64,000 nt of DNA. It comes from Lachancea dasiensis. Lineage: Eukaryota; Ascomycota; Saccharomycetes; Saccharomycetales; Saccharomycetaceae. Numbering within the stretch: position 1 is the first letter of the stretch; every line of letters begins with the position of its first letter. Below, in pieces: positions 47,274 to 57,045 of the stretch. Location: contig LT598456.1 in the NCBI GenBank assembly GCA_900074725.1, forward strand, positions 751,488 to 815,487, in the 5' to 3' direction. Made by a program: the position numbers and the translations under genes. The notes beneath the pieces were generated by a model that worked only from the letters and a program-made list of their open reading frames with translations, was not told where the DNA came from and did not search any database.

Positions 47274-48969
47274 AAACTCACTTGCGCAAACCAAAGCTGT
47301 CCACGGTCGTCAATCAGGAGGGGAGTTGGGCGAAAAAAATGCCATTCAGATAGATCAAGTAGTTGACATCGAAAGTGCTTCAGTTGAATTCTCGTATGAT
47401 GATGGGAACCACAGTGTGGTTAGAAAATTAAAGGCTAGACACATCCAATTGATTGCCCTAGGCGGAGCAATTGGTACTGGTCTGTTTATTGGCTCAGGTG
47501 GTGCCCTTAGTGTGTGTGGCCCTGCGCCGGTGCTTATTTCCTACACGTTGATGTCAGGTTTTGTCTGGTGCATCATGAACTTGATGACGGAGATGGTGAC
47601 ATTGATACCGCTCTCAGGAGAAACCTCAATGTATTCACTCGTTGGGACGTATCTCAATCGCCCACTCTCATTCACCGCTGGATTGAATCTGTTTTATGCC
47701 ATGGCTATGATTCCTCCGGCAGAAATTACCGCGACTGCAATTTTAGTCCAGTACTGGACGGATGCCAACTCAGCAATCTTTATCACCATCTTTATTGTTT
47801 TGACAGTTTCGATGACTATGTTACCAGTGAACTTCTTTGGTGAAAGTGAGTTTTGGGTTTCTACTATCAAACTTCTCTGTATCACAGGTCTGATTATACT
47901 TGGTGTTGTCGTTTTCTTTGGAGGCGCCCCGAATCAACACAAAGTTCTTGGGTTTCATAACTGGAATAACCCAGGCGCTTTCAATCCTCATCTCGCTCCA
48001 GGAAATACGGGAAAATTTTTGGCGTGCTGGACTGCCATCATAAAGAGCGGGTTCTCATTTGTGTTGATGCCTGAAGTCGTCGTTTCCTGCGCAGCTGAAT
48101 CGGTAAACCCAAGAAGAAATATGCCCCGGGTAGCCCAAAGATTTGTGTACCGATTGGCACTCTTCTACGTCTGTGGTTCATTGGTTATTGGTATTATGGT
48201 TGGATACAATAACCCACGCTTATTGAACGCCATTGCTTCCGGTGAATCCAACGCTGCAGCATCGCCCTTCGTGATTGGAATTCAGGAGGTTGGTATTCGA
48301 GTCCTTCCCCACATCATCAACGCTTGTATTTTAACCAGTGCCTACTCTGCCGGTACATCGCTGATGTACGGGGCTTCGAGAACATTACACTCAATGGCTC
48401 TAAGAGGTGTTGTGCCCAAATTATTTGCCAGAACAAATCGCTTCGGTACTCCATACTATAGCACCGCAGTTACCAGTCTTTTTGCGTTGTTGGCCTATCT
48501 CAATTGTTCGGACTCCGCAAGTGTCGTCTTTACTTGGTTGTCAAACATTGCCACCATTTCAGGCTTCATAGACTGGGCTCTTGTGTGTGTAGTTTACCTC
48601 CGCTTCAGGAAGGTGATCGACTATGCAAATCTCAACGATAGAATTCCCTTTAGAGCTCGAGGCATGAAGCCATTTGCTTACTTTTCCTGCGCCTTTTTCG
48701 TCCTATTGTCTCTGACCAATGGATATGCCGTTTTCGTTGATGGAAACTGGAGTACGAGCGATTTTTTTGCTTCCTATGTTACCATTGGATTGGTGGTTGT
48801 CTTATATCTGGGTAGCTCGTTCTATTACAAAACCTGGAAGTATAGAAACATGGACGATATCGTCGCTGAAATCTTGCCCAAGATTGCAATTGCCGATGAG
48901 GATGAGAAGAATGAAGTCCCAATTGTGGCCAGAAATTGGATGGAAAGGGTCTGGAATTTTATTGTCTAA
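47227..48969 (+). CDS. Amino-acid permease of the YAT family (Put4-like)
   Basis: This 580-residue plasma-membrane amino-acid/proton symporter has twelve membrane segments. The fungal YAT opening LKARHIQLIALGGAIGTGLFIGSGG comes about 65 residues after the start. Later blocks resemble yeast Put4: GESEFWVSTIKLLCITGLIILG, SPFVIGIQEVGIRVLPHIINACILTSAYSAG and NIATISGF. Put4 carries proline and some small amino acids, so an imino-acid substrate is plausible but not shown. Glu of the conserved MPEVVVSCAAESVNPRRNMPR loop is kept. The open frame runs upstream of 47227 only through non-ATG codons. It has a paired-GATAAG promoter and lies between reductase 2 and aldo-keto reductase 2. Confidence 0.9.
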   Translation: MQELPLSPYASKVAIENSLAQTKAVHGRQSGGELGEKNAIQIDQVVDIESASVEFSYDDGNHSVVRKLKARHIQLIALGGAIGTGLFIGSGGALSVCGPAPVLISYTLMSGFVWCIMNLMTEMVTLIPLSGETSMYSLVGTYLNRPLSFTAGLNLFYAMAMIPPAEITATAILVQYWTDANSAIFITIFIVLTVSMTMLPVNFFGESEFWVSTIKLLCITGLIILGVVVFFGGAPNQHKVLGFHNWNNPGAFNPHLAPGNTGKFLACWTAIIKSGFSFVLMPEVVVSCAAESVNPRRNMPRVAQRFVYRLALFYVCGSLVIGIMVGYNNPRLLNAIASGESNAAASPFVIGIQEVGIRVLPHIINACILTSAYSAGTSLMYGASRTLHSMALRGVVPKLFARTNRFGTPYYSTAVTSLFALLAYLNCSDSASVVFTWLSNIATISGFIDWALVCVVYLRFRKVIDYANLNDRIPFRARGMKPFAYFSCAFFVLLSLTNGYAVFVDGNWSTSDFFASYVTIGLVVVLYLGSSFYYKTWKYRNMDDIVAEILPKIAIADEDEKNEVPIVARNWMERVWNFIV

Positions 48970-50049
48970 CAGTTTTTGAGTTGGTCACAATTAGAAGTTA
49001 TGGTCAAGAACTGCTGACTCTTGACAAGTTCGTAAATTTGTAGAAGATTGGTTTGAATTATAAGCGATCGATCTGTCCTCGGCTTCACAACCGACGCCTA
49101 TTTTTCGTGCTATCAGCATCACAGCCTGATAGGAAATTATTAGTTGATTATACATGACTATTGCTCTTTTTCTGGTAGCCGAGCACTTTAGATATCATCT
49201 GGCAATTTGAGACTAGGCGAAAAATGCCATATCGAAAGTCAAAAGTTAGCATTTTAGTGGACGTAACTGACCAGTTGATGAGCGTTTTTACAAATTTGGA
49301 CAAATTTCTGTCTGCGGTCTCCCAGTATCGCTTTTATTAAGCACGTCAATGGGGCAGTGAAATTGTCGTGATACAATTCAACTCAACATATACATACAAT
49401 AGAAAGGTCAAATCACTGTTGGTGTGGTTTTCATGTTCAGGTATTTTTAATCAGATTTTCTCACGACAGACAGTTGGGTTTCGATTGCATAACACTGTGA
49501 TATTCTTCATGACCCTATGTTATTCTGCCATTCAAATAGCTTAGCCATCCAGTGCAAAATTGCATTCAGTGTTCGTCCTACTACCGTAACAGGAACTTTA
49601 TCAGTAACAAGACATTGGTGATATCACTATACAGGAAACAACTAAAGTACGGATAACTCTCTAAGGACTTCAATTTACCCAGTGAAGCCTCTGCTTGATG
49701 CGACCGGTAATTTGTAGACTAATTGTCACATTTGATCTCTACACTTGTTATAAACCGATTAGCTATCTTTAAAGTTGAGTATTTATTATGAACTTATCTG
49801 ACATCTCAGAAAGCTCAAATAGGAAGGTGAGTTATCGCATACGAAGCGTATACCACAAACAACGAGAAGTGCCCATTATGGCATTTGAAGTAGGAAAATA
49901 GAAGATTCATTTGAGCAAGTGGCCACGTCCTGCCGAGCTGTTCGGCCTATAAATTGGAGGGTCATGAAGAACCAGAATGTATTATTGGTGACCAACTTAA
50001 ATTAAAATTTACATAAAACTACACTACACTCACGTTAAGGTTTTTGGAT
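48970..50049. promoter_or_regulatory. Spacer and aldo-keto reductase 2 promoter
   Basis: A TATA box (TATAAA, 49948-49953) lies about 97-102 bases upstream of aldo-keto reductase 2. GGAAGGT (49822-49828) followed by GTTATC (49831-49836) lies about 215-230 bases upstream. Nothing gene-like is seen in the left 800 bases. Confidence 0.45.
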
Positions 50050-50973
50050 ATGTCTGCATTTCCTAAATTCAAATTGAACACAGGATCGTCCATCCCGTCG
50101 ATCGGCCTTGGAACTTGGAAGGCTTCAGAGGAAGATACATACCACGCTGTCCTGTCCGCCTTAGAAAATGGCTATAGGCACATCGACACTGCTGCCTTTT
50201 ATAAAAACGAGCCAGCGGTTGGCAAAGCCATTAACGACTCCCCGGTTGCACGCGAAGATATTTTCGTCACAACTAAATTATGGTGCACCCAACATAAGGA
50301 TCCAAAGGGGGCGCTAAAGGAATCCTTGCAGCGTTTGGGATTGAGTTATGTGGACATGTATTTGATGCACTGGCCGGTCATGCTCAAAACAGACAAGATC
50401 ACAGATGGCAACTACCTAGTCATGCCGCTGAATGCTAGCGGGGGACGCGACACTGACGTCGAAAATTGGCATTTTGTCAAAACTTGGGAGTTAATGCAGG
50501 ATATTCCAGATTCCGGGCTTGCTAAGGCCATAGGTGTTTCTAATTTCTCCATCAACAACCTAAAAGAGATCTTGAAGCCAGAACTGGGACTTGTTGTGCC
50601 CGCCGCCAATCAAATTGAGATTCATCCTCAATTGCCACAAGATGAGTTAATTGACTTCTGTAAAACTCACGGAATCCTTGTGGAAGCTTATTCTCCTTTG
50701 GGGTCCACCAGCTCCCCGCTGCTATCCGCTTTGGCTGTCGTCGAAGTGGCAAAGAAATACAACGTCGAGCCCGCACAAGTTTTGATCAATTGGGGCGTCT
50801 CTAGAGGCTACTGCGTGTTGCCCAAATCTGTGACTCCAACACGAATTGTTTCGAACTTCAGGAAAGTTGATTTATCTGCGGAAGATTTACAGAAGATTTC
50901 AGACGTTCATAAAACATTGGGGGGCAAAAGGTATTTGGATGCTGATTGGGGTGCATTCATTCCATTTGTGTGA
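50050..50973 (+). CDS. AKR3-type aldo-keto reductase 2 (Gcy1/Ypr1-like)
   Basis: This 307-residue paralogue of the reductase at 34.9-35.9 kb has the same length, start and catalytic tetrad: Asp46, Tyr51, Lys76, His107 (GYRHIDTAAFYKNE, VTTKLWCTQH, YLMHWPV). Long blocks are shared unchanged (for example ENW-FVKTWELMQ, IGVSNFSINNLKEIL, AQVLINWGVSRGY, LPKSVTPTRI). The strongest differences are in the C-terminal loop and the segment after the first signature, which shape the substrate pocket in this family. The start is the ATG at 50050. It is a NADPH-dependent carbonyl reductase of unknown substrate. Confidence 0.92.
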   Translation: MSAFPKFKLNTGSSIPSIGLGTWKASEEDTYHAVLSALENGYRHIDTAAFYKNEPAVGKAINDSPVAREDIFVTTKLWCTQHKDPKGALKESLQRLGLSYVDMYLMHWPVMLKTDKITDGNYLVMPLNASGGRDTDVENWHFVKTWELMQDIPDSGLAKAIGVSNFSINNLKEILKPELGLVVPAANQIEIHPQLPQDELIDFCKTHGILVEAYSPLGSTSSPLLSALAVVEVAKKYNVEPAQVLINWGVSRGYCVLPKSVTPTRIVSNFRKVDLSAEDLQKISDVHKTLGGKRYLDADWGAFIPFV

Positions 50974-51912
50974 GGCCAGCTCCTTTAACTTAGAGATGTG
51001 AGAAGGATTATCGGTAACCGCCTACTAGAAGTTTGTGATCGTGAATAGACCTATTGAATACATTTGGCACAAAAAGCATCACTTGTATGTTCAGCTCTCC
51101 AGGGAGTTCTTGTCGCACCAATTCAACTAAAGACAACAAAGATAAAGACAAAATGAGAGCCTGGCCACTTTTTGATAACAAGCAAAAACGCAGGTACTTT
51201 AGCGCATCAAGATATATTTAAGTAAGTTACGTTGCAATAATTTGGGGGTTGGTAAAACAAAAACATGCAAGTTAAATAATCAACCAAAATACCCAGAGGA
51301 ATTGTGGTCAAGTAGGAACGACCTACCATTTACATCATCAAGCAGTTGAAGAATCTACCTACTAGGCAGTGAAACACCTAGCACTAACTGCGCTTAGGAA
51401 ACGTCTGCCAACTTTATGTATGAATCACAGCCGTCAGTCATGTACATGGATCATTTTTGGTCTCAAAATCACTAAGAGACAACCACACGTCTCGAAATAC
51501 TTCTGGATATCTCATAACACATCCAAGAGATGCCTTTACAGCTTAAAACCGGTGACTTGCTCCAATATTTAGATGACCTTTCTCCCAATGATCCACACTC
51601 CACCAAGGTCTCTAGTGAAGTTGGTGGGGATTAAAGATGGATCTACAGCCACCACACTTGCTATCCGTTGCTGTCACAAAAGAGATGGTGTATACCAAAT
51701 GACTTAAACGTCCAAAACAAACTACAGAGGTCCGGAGAAATGGCTCTGTAGAAATTATCATACTTCGTACACATCCCTGTAGCAGTATGTCATTTATCCT
51801 TTACGATGATACCAATGGACGTGCCCTTTGTAGCACATACTGGAATTAGTGACTCGAAAGTCTACTTTCGGTCATGTAACGGAAAAACGCACTATTACAT
51901 AAAATGGAAGTC
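50974..51912. other. Spacer between aldo-keto reductase 2 and aconitase X
   Basis: This is a convergent gap of 0.9 kb, AT-rich, with no recognisable gene. A short minus-strand PWW-V string near 51580-51612 recalls the end of the local regulators but is too short to call. Confidence 0.4.
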
Positions 51913-53748
51913 CTAACCAGATGCGCCTGTCTTTATTGAGCTAGTAATGGAACTAGAATTGGTAGCATCAAGTAGCCACCGAGGTTTGGTTCCTCTGTAC
52001 CTTCCATGGCACGCTGCTTCGACACATGCTCCAAGACTACCAAAGTAGAAATCTCTCCCCGTAAGGCCAGGGCCGTAGTGCGCATATTTGCCTGAATTAG
52101 TTATGATCGCCTTCGTGGATGGCGGTATCATCGGTTCGGTAATCATACACCAGCAAGTATCTGTCATAAACTTGACCCCAAATTCCTCCAGCTCTTCAAT
52201 GAAACCAGCTTGTCTGGCCAAGCCATGAGTTGAACGGCTACATGTTACCATGACGTTGACAGTACTCTCCTTTATCTGACCTCGACACAGGCTCGCGAGC
52301 GTCCTTATCTCGGCTAACGAGAAATGAGGATTTCCAAGAGAAACCAAATCGATTTGCTGATTCTTTGAGGAGCTGTTAAGTTGGTCCCAACATTCAAGAA
52401 ATTCTTCTGGTGCCACATCGATGGTGCGCACTAATTCTTTGGGTCCAATGACGACATTGAGAGACGTGGCTTCTGGAGTAATACCAACTATGTGAAACAT
52501 TGGTGCGCTCGACACAGTTGCGAAAGCTGCTCCAAATGCTTTTAAGTCATCTTTGGATGGGTTAAGGGCTTCGAGGCCAAGGACGGCTGGGATGCAACTA
52601 GAAGCCAACTGTCCGATCTGGTAACCCAAAAGAGGATAAAAAGAGTCGTCAATGGTGGCCACGTTTTTTATGGTGGGGACTCGAATTATTAGCGAAGCCA
52701 GTCTATGGAGGTCTACATGAGGTCCTCCTTTGGGTGCACGACCTGTTAGAGCAATTGCGATATCAAGAAAGTCGGGATATTTCATCGTTCTCGCACCCAG
52801 TACACTGTTTGCGTACACGACAGCATTGGACTCCGCCCATGCAACCTGTTCTCCAAATTTTGGAGCGCTTTCCAGTTGATATGGTGCACAGGTGAAAGTG
52901 GGCCGAGCTCCCATGTCCGTGTATGCAGATGCAAGCCTTCCAGCCGCTTCTCCAAATGCGCTATCAACCCCTTGAATGCGCCAGCGTTTCTGATCAATCG
53001 AGATAGAGTTCAAAGATGTTGGAACACGAACTTTCCCTCCCAAATCGCGAAGTTTCTCTGCAAATTTGAGAGAGCCTGGTCCTGTGTATATACAACCATC
53101 GACGTGAACTTGAGTGACATCCATCAGTTCGGTAGCGCCCAGAATTTTGGCCATTCGCAGGATAATTCTTATTGCTGCACGGGAAGCTTCACCATGTTCT
53201 CCTTCAAGAAAGGCTTTATCAAGATCGGAGAGTTTGACGTTGCTTAAGGGTAATTTACGTTCATTATCGGTGTTTCTTGACTGATGTTGACCAGGTTTTT
53301 TATTTATTGCATGATCTGAAATGTTTGAGCCATCTATGAAAATACAGCGGCCGTCCCACTGCTGGATTTGTTGGAAATCAGTAGCGTCAATCGTTAGAAC
53401 AGGTATTGCTTTGCCAAATATTTCCTCGGCGACTATCACACCCAGAGAGAGGATATCCTCCCGCCGTTGGAATATGATACCTTTAGGTCCCTTATTGTTC
53501 AAAAGTAGCTCTAATAACACCCCACTTCCAGAACATGAACCACGGCTACTGGGAATGGCGAGAATAGTATCCTGAATATATTTCCCGCTCAAAACATGAT
53601 GACGATCAATAATTTCGCCAGTTTCGGGATTGACGCCGCCCCAGAAACTCAACTCTAGCTGGCTTGCGACAAGTTTGCCAAACGCCCTACCGCTCACCAG
53701 GACATGCCCTTCAATGGCAAGTCGATTTTCTGGACTCGTGCTGACCAT
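51913..53748 (-). CDS. Aconitase X, fused small and large domains
   Basis: The 611-residue product joins the two parts that bacteria and archaea often encode apart. The small swivel domain (about 12-130, with EGHVLVSGRAFGKL and SRGSCSGSGVLLELL at 68-83) is followed by the large domain (about 175-595). Conserved Cys, the likely iron or iron-sulfur ligands, appear in MVTCSRSTHGLA, in DTCWCMI near 531, and in FGSLGACVEAACHGRY near 572. Characterised members are cis-3-hydroxy-L-proline dehydratases (product: 1-pyrroline-2-carboxylate) and archaeal phosphomevalonate dehydratase. In a fungus with a Put4-like permease nearby, the first is likelier. The first ATG in frame is at 53748. Confidence 0.85.
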   Translation of the reverse strand: MVSTSPENRLAIEGHVLVSGRAFGKLVASQLELSFWGGVNPETGEIIDRHHVLSGKYIQDTILAIPSSRGSCSGSGVLLELLLNNKGPKGIIFQRREDILSLGVIVAEEIFGKAIPVLTIDATDFQQIQQWDGRCIFIDGSNISDHAINKKPGQHQSRNTDNERKLPLSNVKLSDLDKAFLEGEHGEASRAAIRIILRMAKILGATELMDVTQVHVDGCIYTGPGSLKFAEKLRDLGGKVRVPTSLNSISIDQKRWRIQGVDSAFGEAAGRLASAYTDMGARPTFTCAPYQLESAPKFGEQVAWAESNAVVYANSVLGARTMKYPDFLDIAIALTGRAPKGGPHVDLHRLASLIIRVPTIKNVATIDDSFYPLLGYQIGQLASSCIPAVLGLEALNPSKDDLKAFGAAFATVSSAPMFHIVGITPEATSLNVVIGPKELVRTIDVAPEEFLECWDQLNSSSKNQQIDLVSLGNPHFSLAEIRTLASLCRGQIKESTVNVMVTCSRSTHGLARQAGFIEELEEFGVKFMTDTCWCMITEPMIPPSTKAIITNSGKYAHYGPGLTGRDFYFGSLGACVEAACHGRYRGTKPRWLLDATNSSSITSSIKTGASG

Positions 53749-55364
53749 TGAGCAAATTATGTGACCGGCTTGCCTGTCGGTAGTTGAACACTGTAAGCAA
53801 ACCTCTTGCTTGCCAGCTAGCAATATCAGGAGTGGGTTATACCGATTGATTCAAGCGAATAAAGAATCAGAAATACACTCAAATTTTCAGTGGCCTCTTC
53901 TGAAGATGCACCTTCAAAAAAAGCCAAGAGTAGCTCTATTTTAGTAAACCACAACTGCTCCTCCCAGGCGCTCAAGGAAAAATGTCTTTTTTAATTAACA
54001 GCTTTGCATTGAGATCCATGCTAGACACTCGTTTTCTTGTCTTGTATCAGTCCTCTTTATATGTTTCTCTTGAGTCCACTAGACATCGTTTCACGCACGC
54101 AGCTAATTTCATACCTGTATCTAAACCAGCAAATTGCACCATATCAAATCAGTCTCTGCCATCGCTCCTTACACTGGGTATCCACTTGCCTATTTCTGAG
54201 TGATGGTGTTTCTTACTGTGCTTGTCTGTCGATGATACGGGAATGAGGGCATGAAAATTGATAAGAGAACTTCCAAATCAAGAACAACTAAGTCGGCATA
54301 TTTCCGACTATACCTTATTGAGGTATATCAAATGAACTGCTAACCACACCCGTTGTGCTCTGACAGAATCCAAAATATCAGATGCTAGTGGTTATGACGA
54401 CGTCAGATACTCAACATGGCTAAAATTTACAGCGGGAACCAGATTGTGAGCAACTACATTAGCGTAATTTGGCTAGTCAATAAATCGTGCAAGAAATCAC
54501 CTGTGTAGGACCTTTTTTGCACAATATAGATTGTTTGAACGACAAGATCGATACGCAATGCAAGTCAGAAGAAAGTAAAATAAACTTGTACTCAGTAATT
54601 CAATACTACTTAGTTGGCCAATTCGGGTTATGACAAGTCTACTTGTAAGTTAGACAAGACTACAACCATTCGGCCTACGCAGTATAACAACAGCAGGTTG
54701 AAATACAGGGAATATTCTCAACTTAACCCCCCTTGTAGAACTGATGGTGTTATTTCATCCACTATTGCCCTCATGAAGTCTGGACAAAAATTAGAGAGGT
54801 TAGGGCCGGTGCTTGGAATTGGCTAGTTATTATTCTCACGCCTATTAATTATACGATTTGATATGAAGGGCCACGTTAAATTGCTTTCATGGCCTCTGAT
54901 AGAGTATTAGTGTTGGAGAATGAACACCATAACTAGTTGTTAGACATGCTTGGGTGCCACACATTACACACACACAGGCCTGGGTTCATTCAAAATTATA
55001 TCCTTACGAGAGACTCGTTATCTATGACTTTCATATCTCTGAATTGACCCGGTTCCTGTAAACTGTACTGGCACGTCAACCGCAAGCCTTCGTTATCCAC
55101 CGGCGAGACACTCACCTATCACACTGGCTAAGCTACCGCTCTGGCTTTCGTTCGCACTTCACAAGCTTAGCAACGCTTCCTGGGTGTACATTAGGGAAGC
55201 CCTGAAGGTTCAACTAATTAAGCGGACATTCTGAAATAGCAGATCCTGGAATCGAGCCACTCATCATATTCGCCAAACAGGCCCTGGCATGACGGATGAT
55301 GAGGCATTTGATGCATCCCAGATGGATGATGATATTCTAAGCACCTCAAAATGTCAGCTTTAAA
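53749..55364. other. Spacer, aconitase X promoter side
   Basis: GATAAG lies at 54260-54265, about 510 bases before aconitase X. A possible tRNA-like relic is at 55061-55145. Otherwise it is AT-rich with no recognised gene. The decayed N-terminal part of the next regulator begins near 55365. Confidence 0.4.
55061..55145 (-). other. Possible tRNA-like relic
   Basis: On the minus strand TAGCTTAGCCAG fits an A box and GGTTGACGTGCC partly fits a B box, with tRNA-like spacing. No acceptor stem can be closed. This is a weak call. Confidence 0.2.
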
Positions 55365-57045
55365 GTTGCAGACGAATAGTACCAGGGACCAGATACCCGA
55401 TGGCTTTGAAATGGGGTGGACGTCCGTACAGGAACAAGAATAAGTCCATCAACCTCCCACCCAACACAGCTCTGGTGGAAGGTGTGGTTGTGATAAAAGA
55501 CCAGCGTAATTTCGGTAGACAAGTAAAGAGTAAGCACAAAGAAGTGGTCATCATTAGTGAAAATATGCAGTCGCTGGCCGAAAATGATGGAATTCCCAGC
55601 AAGCGAAAAAGAATAAGTAAGAAAGCAGTCGCGGAGACACTGGCTTGCGAGAGCCCAAAACTTCCAAGTTTGGACGATATGATTGCACAGGAAGAACTCT
55701 GCTTGCAGCGGCTCAGGCCGCTATCGATTTATACTGATGCGCTGAATTTCTTGAGAAGCTCGAGTGATTATATGGCCTTTTTTGAGTTCTATCTTCACGA
55801 GACTGCTCGACATTTCATAACATTTGATGTCCAGTCTTATCCCAACGCTTTCACTACTTTAATGCCGCGCATGGCCCTCTTCAGTCCTACCTTAATGAAA
55901 CTCATTGTTGCGCACGGGGCGAGACACAGAAAACAGCTGTTCTTTTTTGAAGAAGAGACATCTTATCGGCCTCTAGAGGACATGGCGGACTCGAGCCTTG
56001 TCCACGACACTACAGTGCGCAAACTTATGGACGATGGCGTGAATGAGCTCGTTTTTAAGCTCTCTTCCTCGACCCAGGGCGCTGACGAGTCTGTGTTGGC
56101 CTGCACGTTAGAGCTTGCTAGCTTTTCGATGTTTTTTGGCGGTTCAGGAGGTCACTGGCGTGCTCATCTTCGTGGCGCTCAAGGTCTTATCTCGAAAAAG
56201 CTCACCTCATCAAAATTTGATGATAAAGCTCTCCGATACACCAACACAAAAGGGGGGTTATGCATTTTTGAGAAGGTGGTTTACTTACATGAGAGTCATG
56301 AGCTACCTCTGCTCCACTAATTTCCCAAACTCTCTTGTCAACTGCAGTACACAAAAGGAGGATTACGTTTTATGGAGGGGTAGAGATAAAAAACCTATCT
56401 CCCTCATGATGGATGATATTGAATATGCCAATGGCATGGAAATCTTTGTACTTTCTTTATTGTCAGAAGTTTCTCATCTAATTGTGGAACGGCACCAATT
56501 GCTCACTGAGCCACCAACGCATCAACTACTCGCAGATGCTTTGGAACTCGATTCAAGAATCCTTGGCCATATGGAAAGTCGCGAGAATGAGGGATGAGCT
56601 TTTCAGCGGAGCCAGTTGTACTAACTCAAATGCGCTTTCGAGTGTGAAATTGAAGCGTTATAAAATTCTGAGAGCAACAAACCTTATGTTTGGTTATACT
56701 GGTGTATTGCAGTTGAGAAGAAGAGTAATGGGCTTGTCCCACAAGGATCCCTCTGTCGTCGATCTGCTTATTAAGATGACAGATATTATTGAGAAACAGC
56801 TACCTCGAGGGGATGCTTCATTTCCGTGTATGTTAATCACCATTTTCTGTTGCGGTTGTGAGTTGCTGGACGAAAGCTTTGAAGGGAGACGTCAGGCCTG
56901 CCTCGAGCAGCTGGAGTACTACATTACCCGAGGTTTCCAAAGTGCTGTTCACGCCAGAGAAATCATGCAGGAGTGCTGGGTAACGGGGAAGCCATGGTGG
57001 GAGGTCCTGCATGATAAAAACCTTGGTATCTGTTTCGCAATTTGA
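55365..57045 (+). pseudogene. Zn2Cys6 transcription factor, paralogue 2 (decayed)
   Basis: Three frames together follow the whole length of the regulators at 31.0 and 60.9 kb. The linker WGGRPYRNKNKSINLPPNT is at 55409 onward, the regulator domain continues to about 56250, and the C-terminal end with LQLRRRVMGL and WWEVLHDKNLGICFAI lies in another frame. The frame changes once near a run of six G at 56252-56257 and again near 56575-56605. At the N-terminus the zinc cluster has gone: only one Cys codon still lines up, and the Cys before the YP-LKW linker has become Arg. No start codon with a DNA-binding domain remains. The frame changes could be read errors, but the lost cluster could not. Confidence 0.85.

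Noticed and set aside
51580-51612. Minus-strand PWW-V string resembling the end of the Zn2Cys6 regulators
   Set aside because: Only a handful of residues match, a stop codon lies just upstream, and the expected CGCE block is missing. A similar PWW also appears by chance near 40215.
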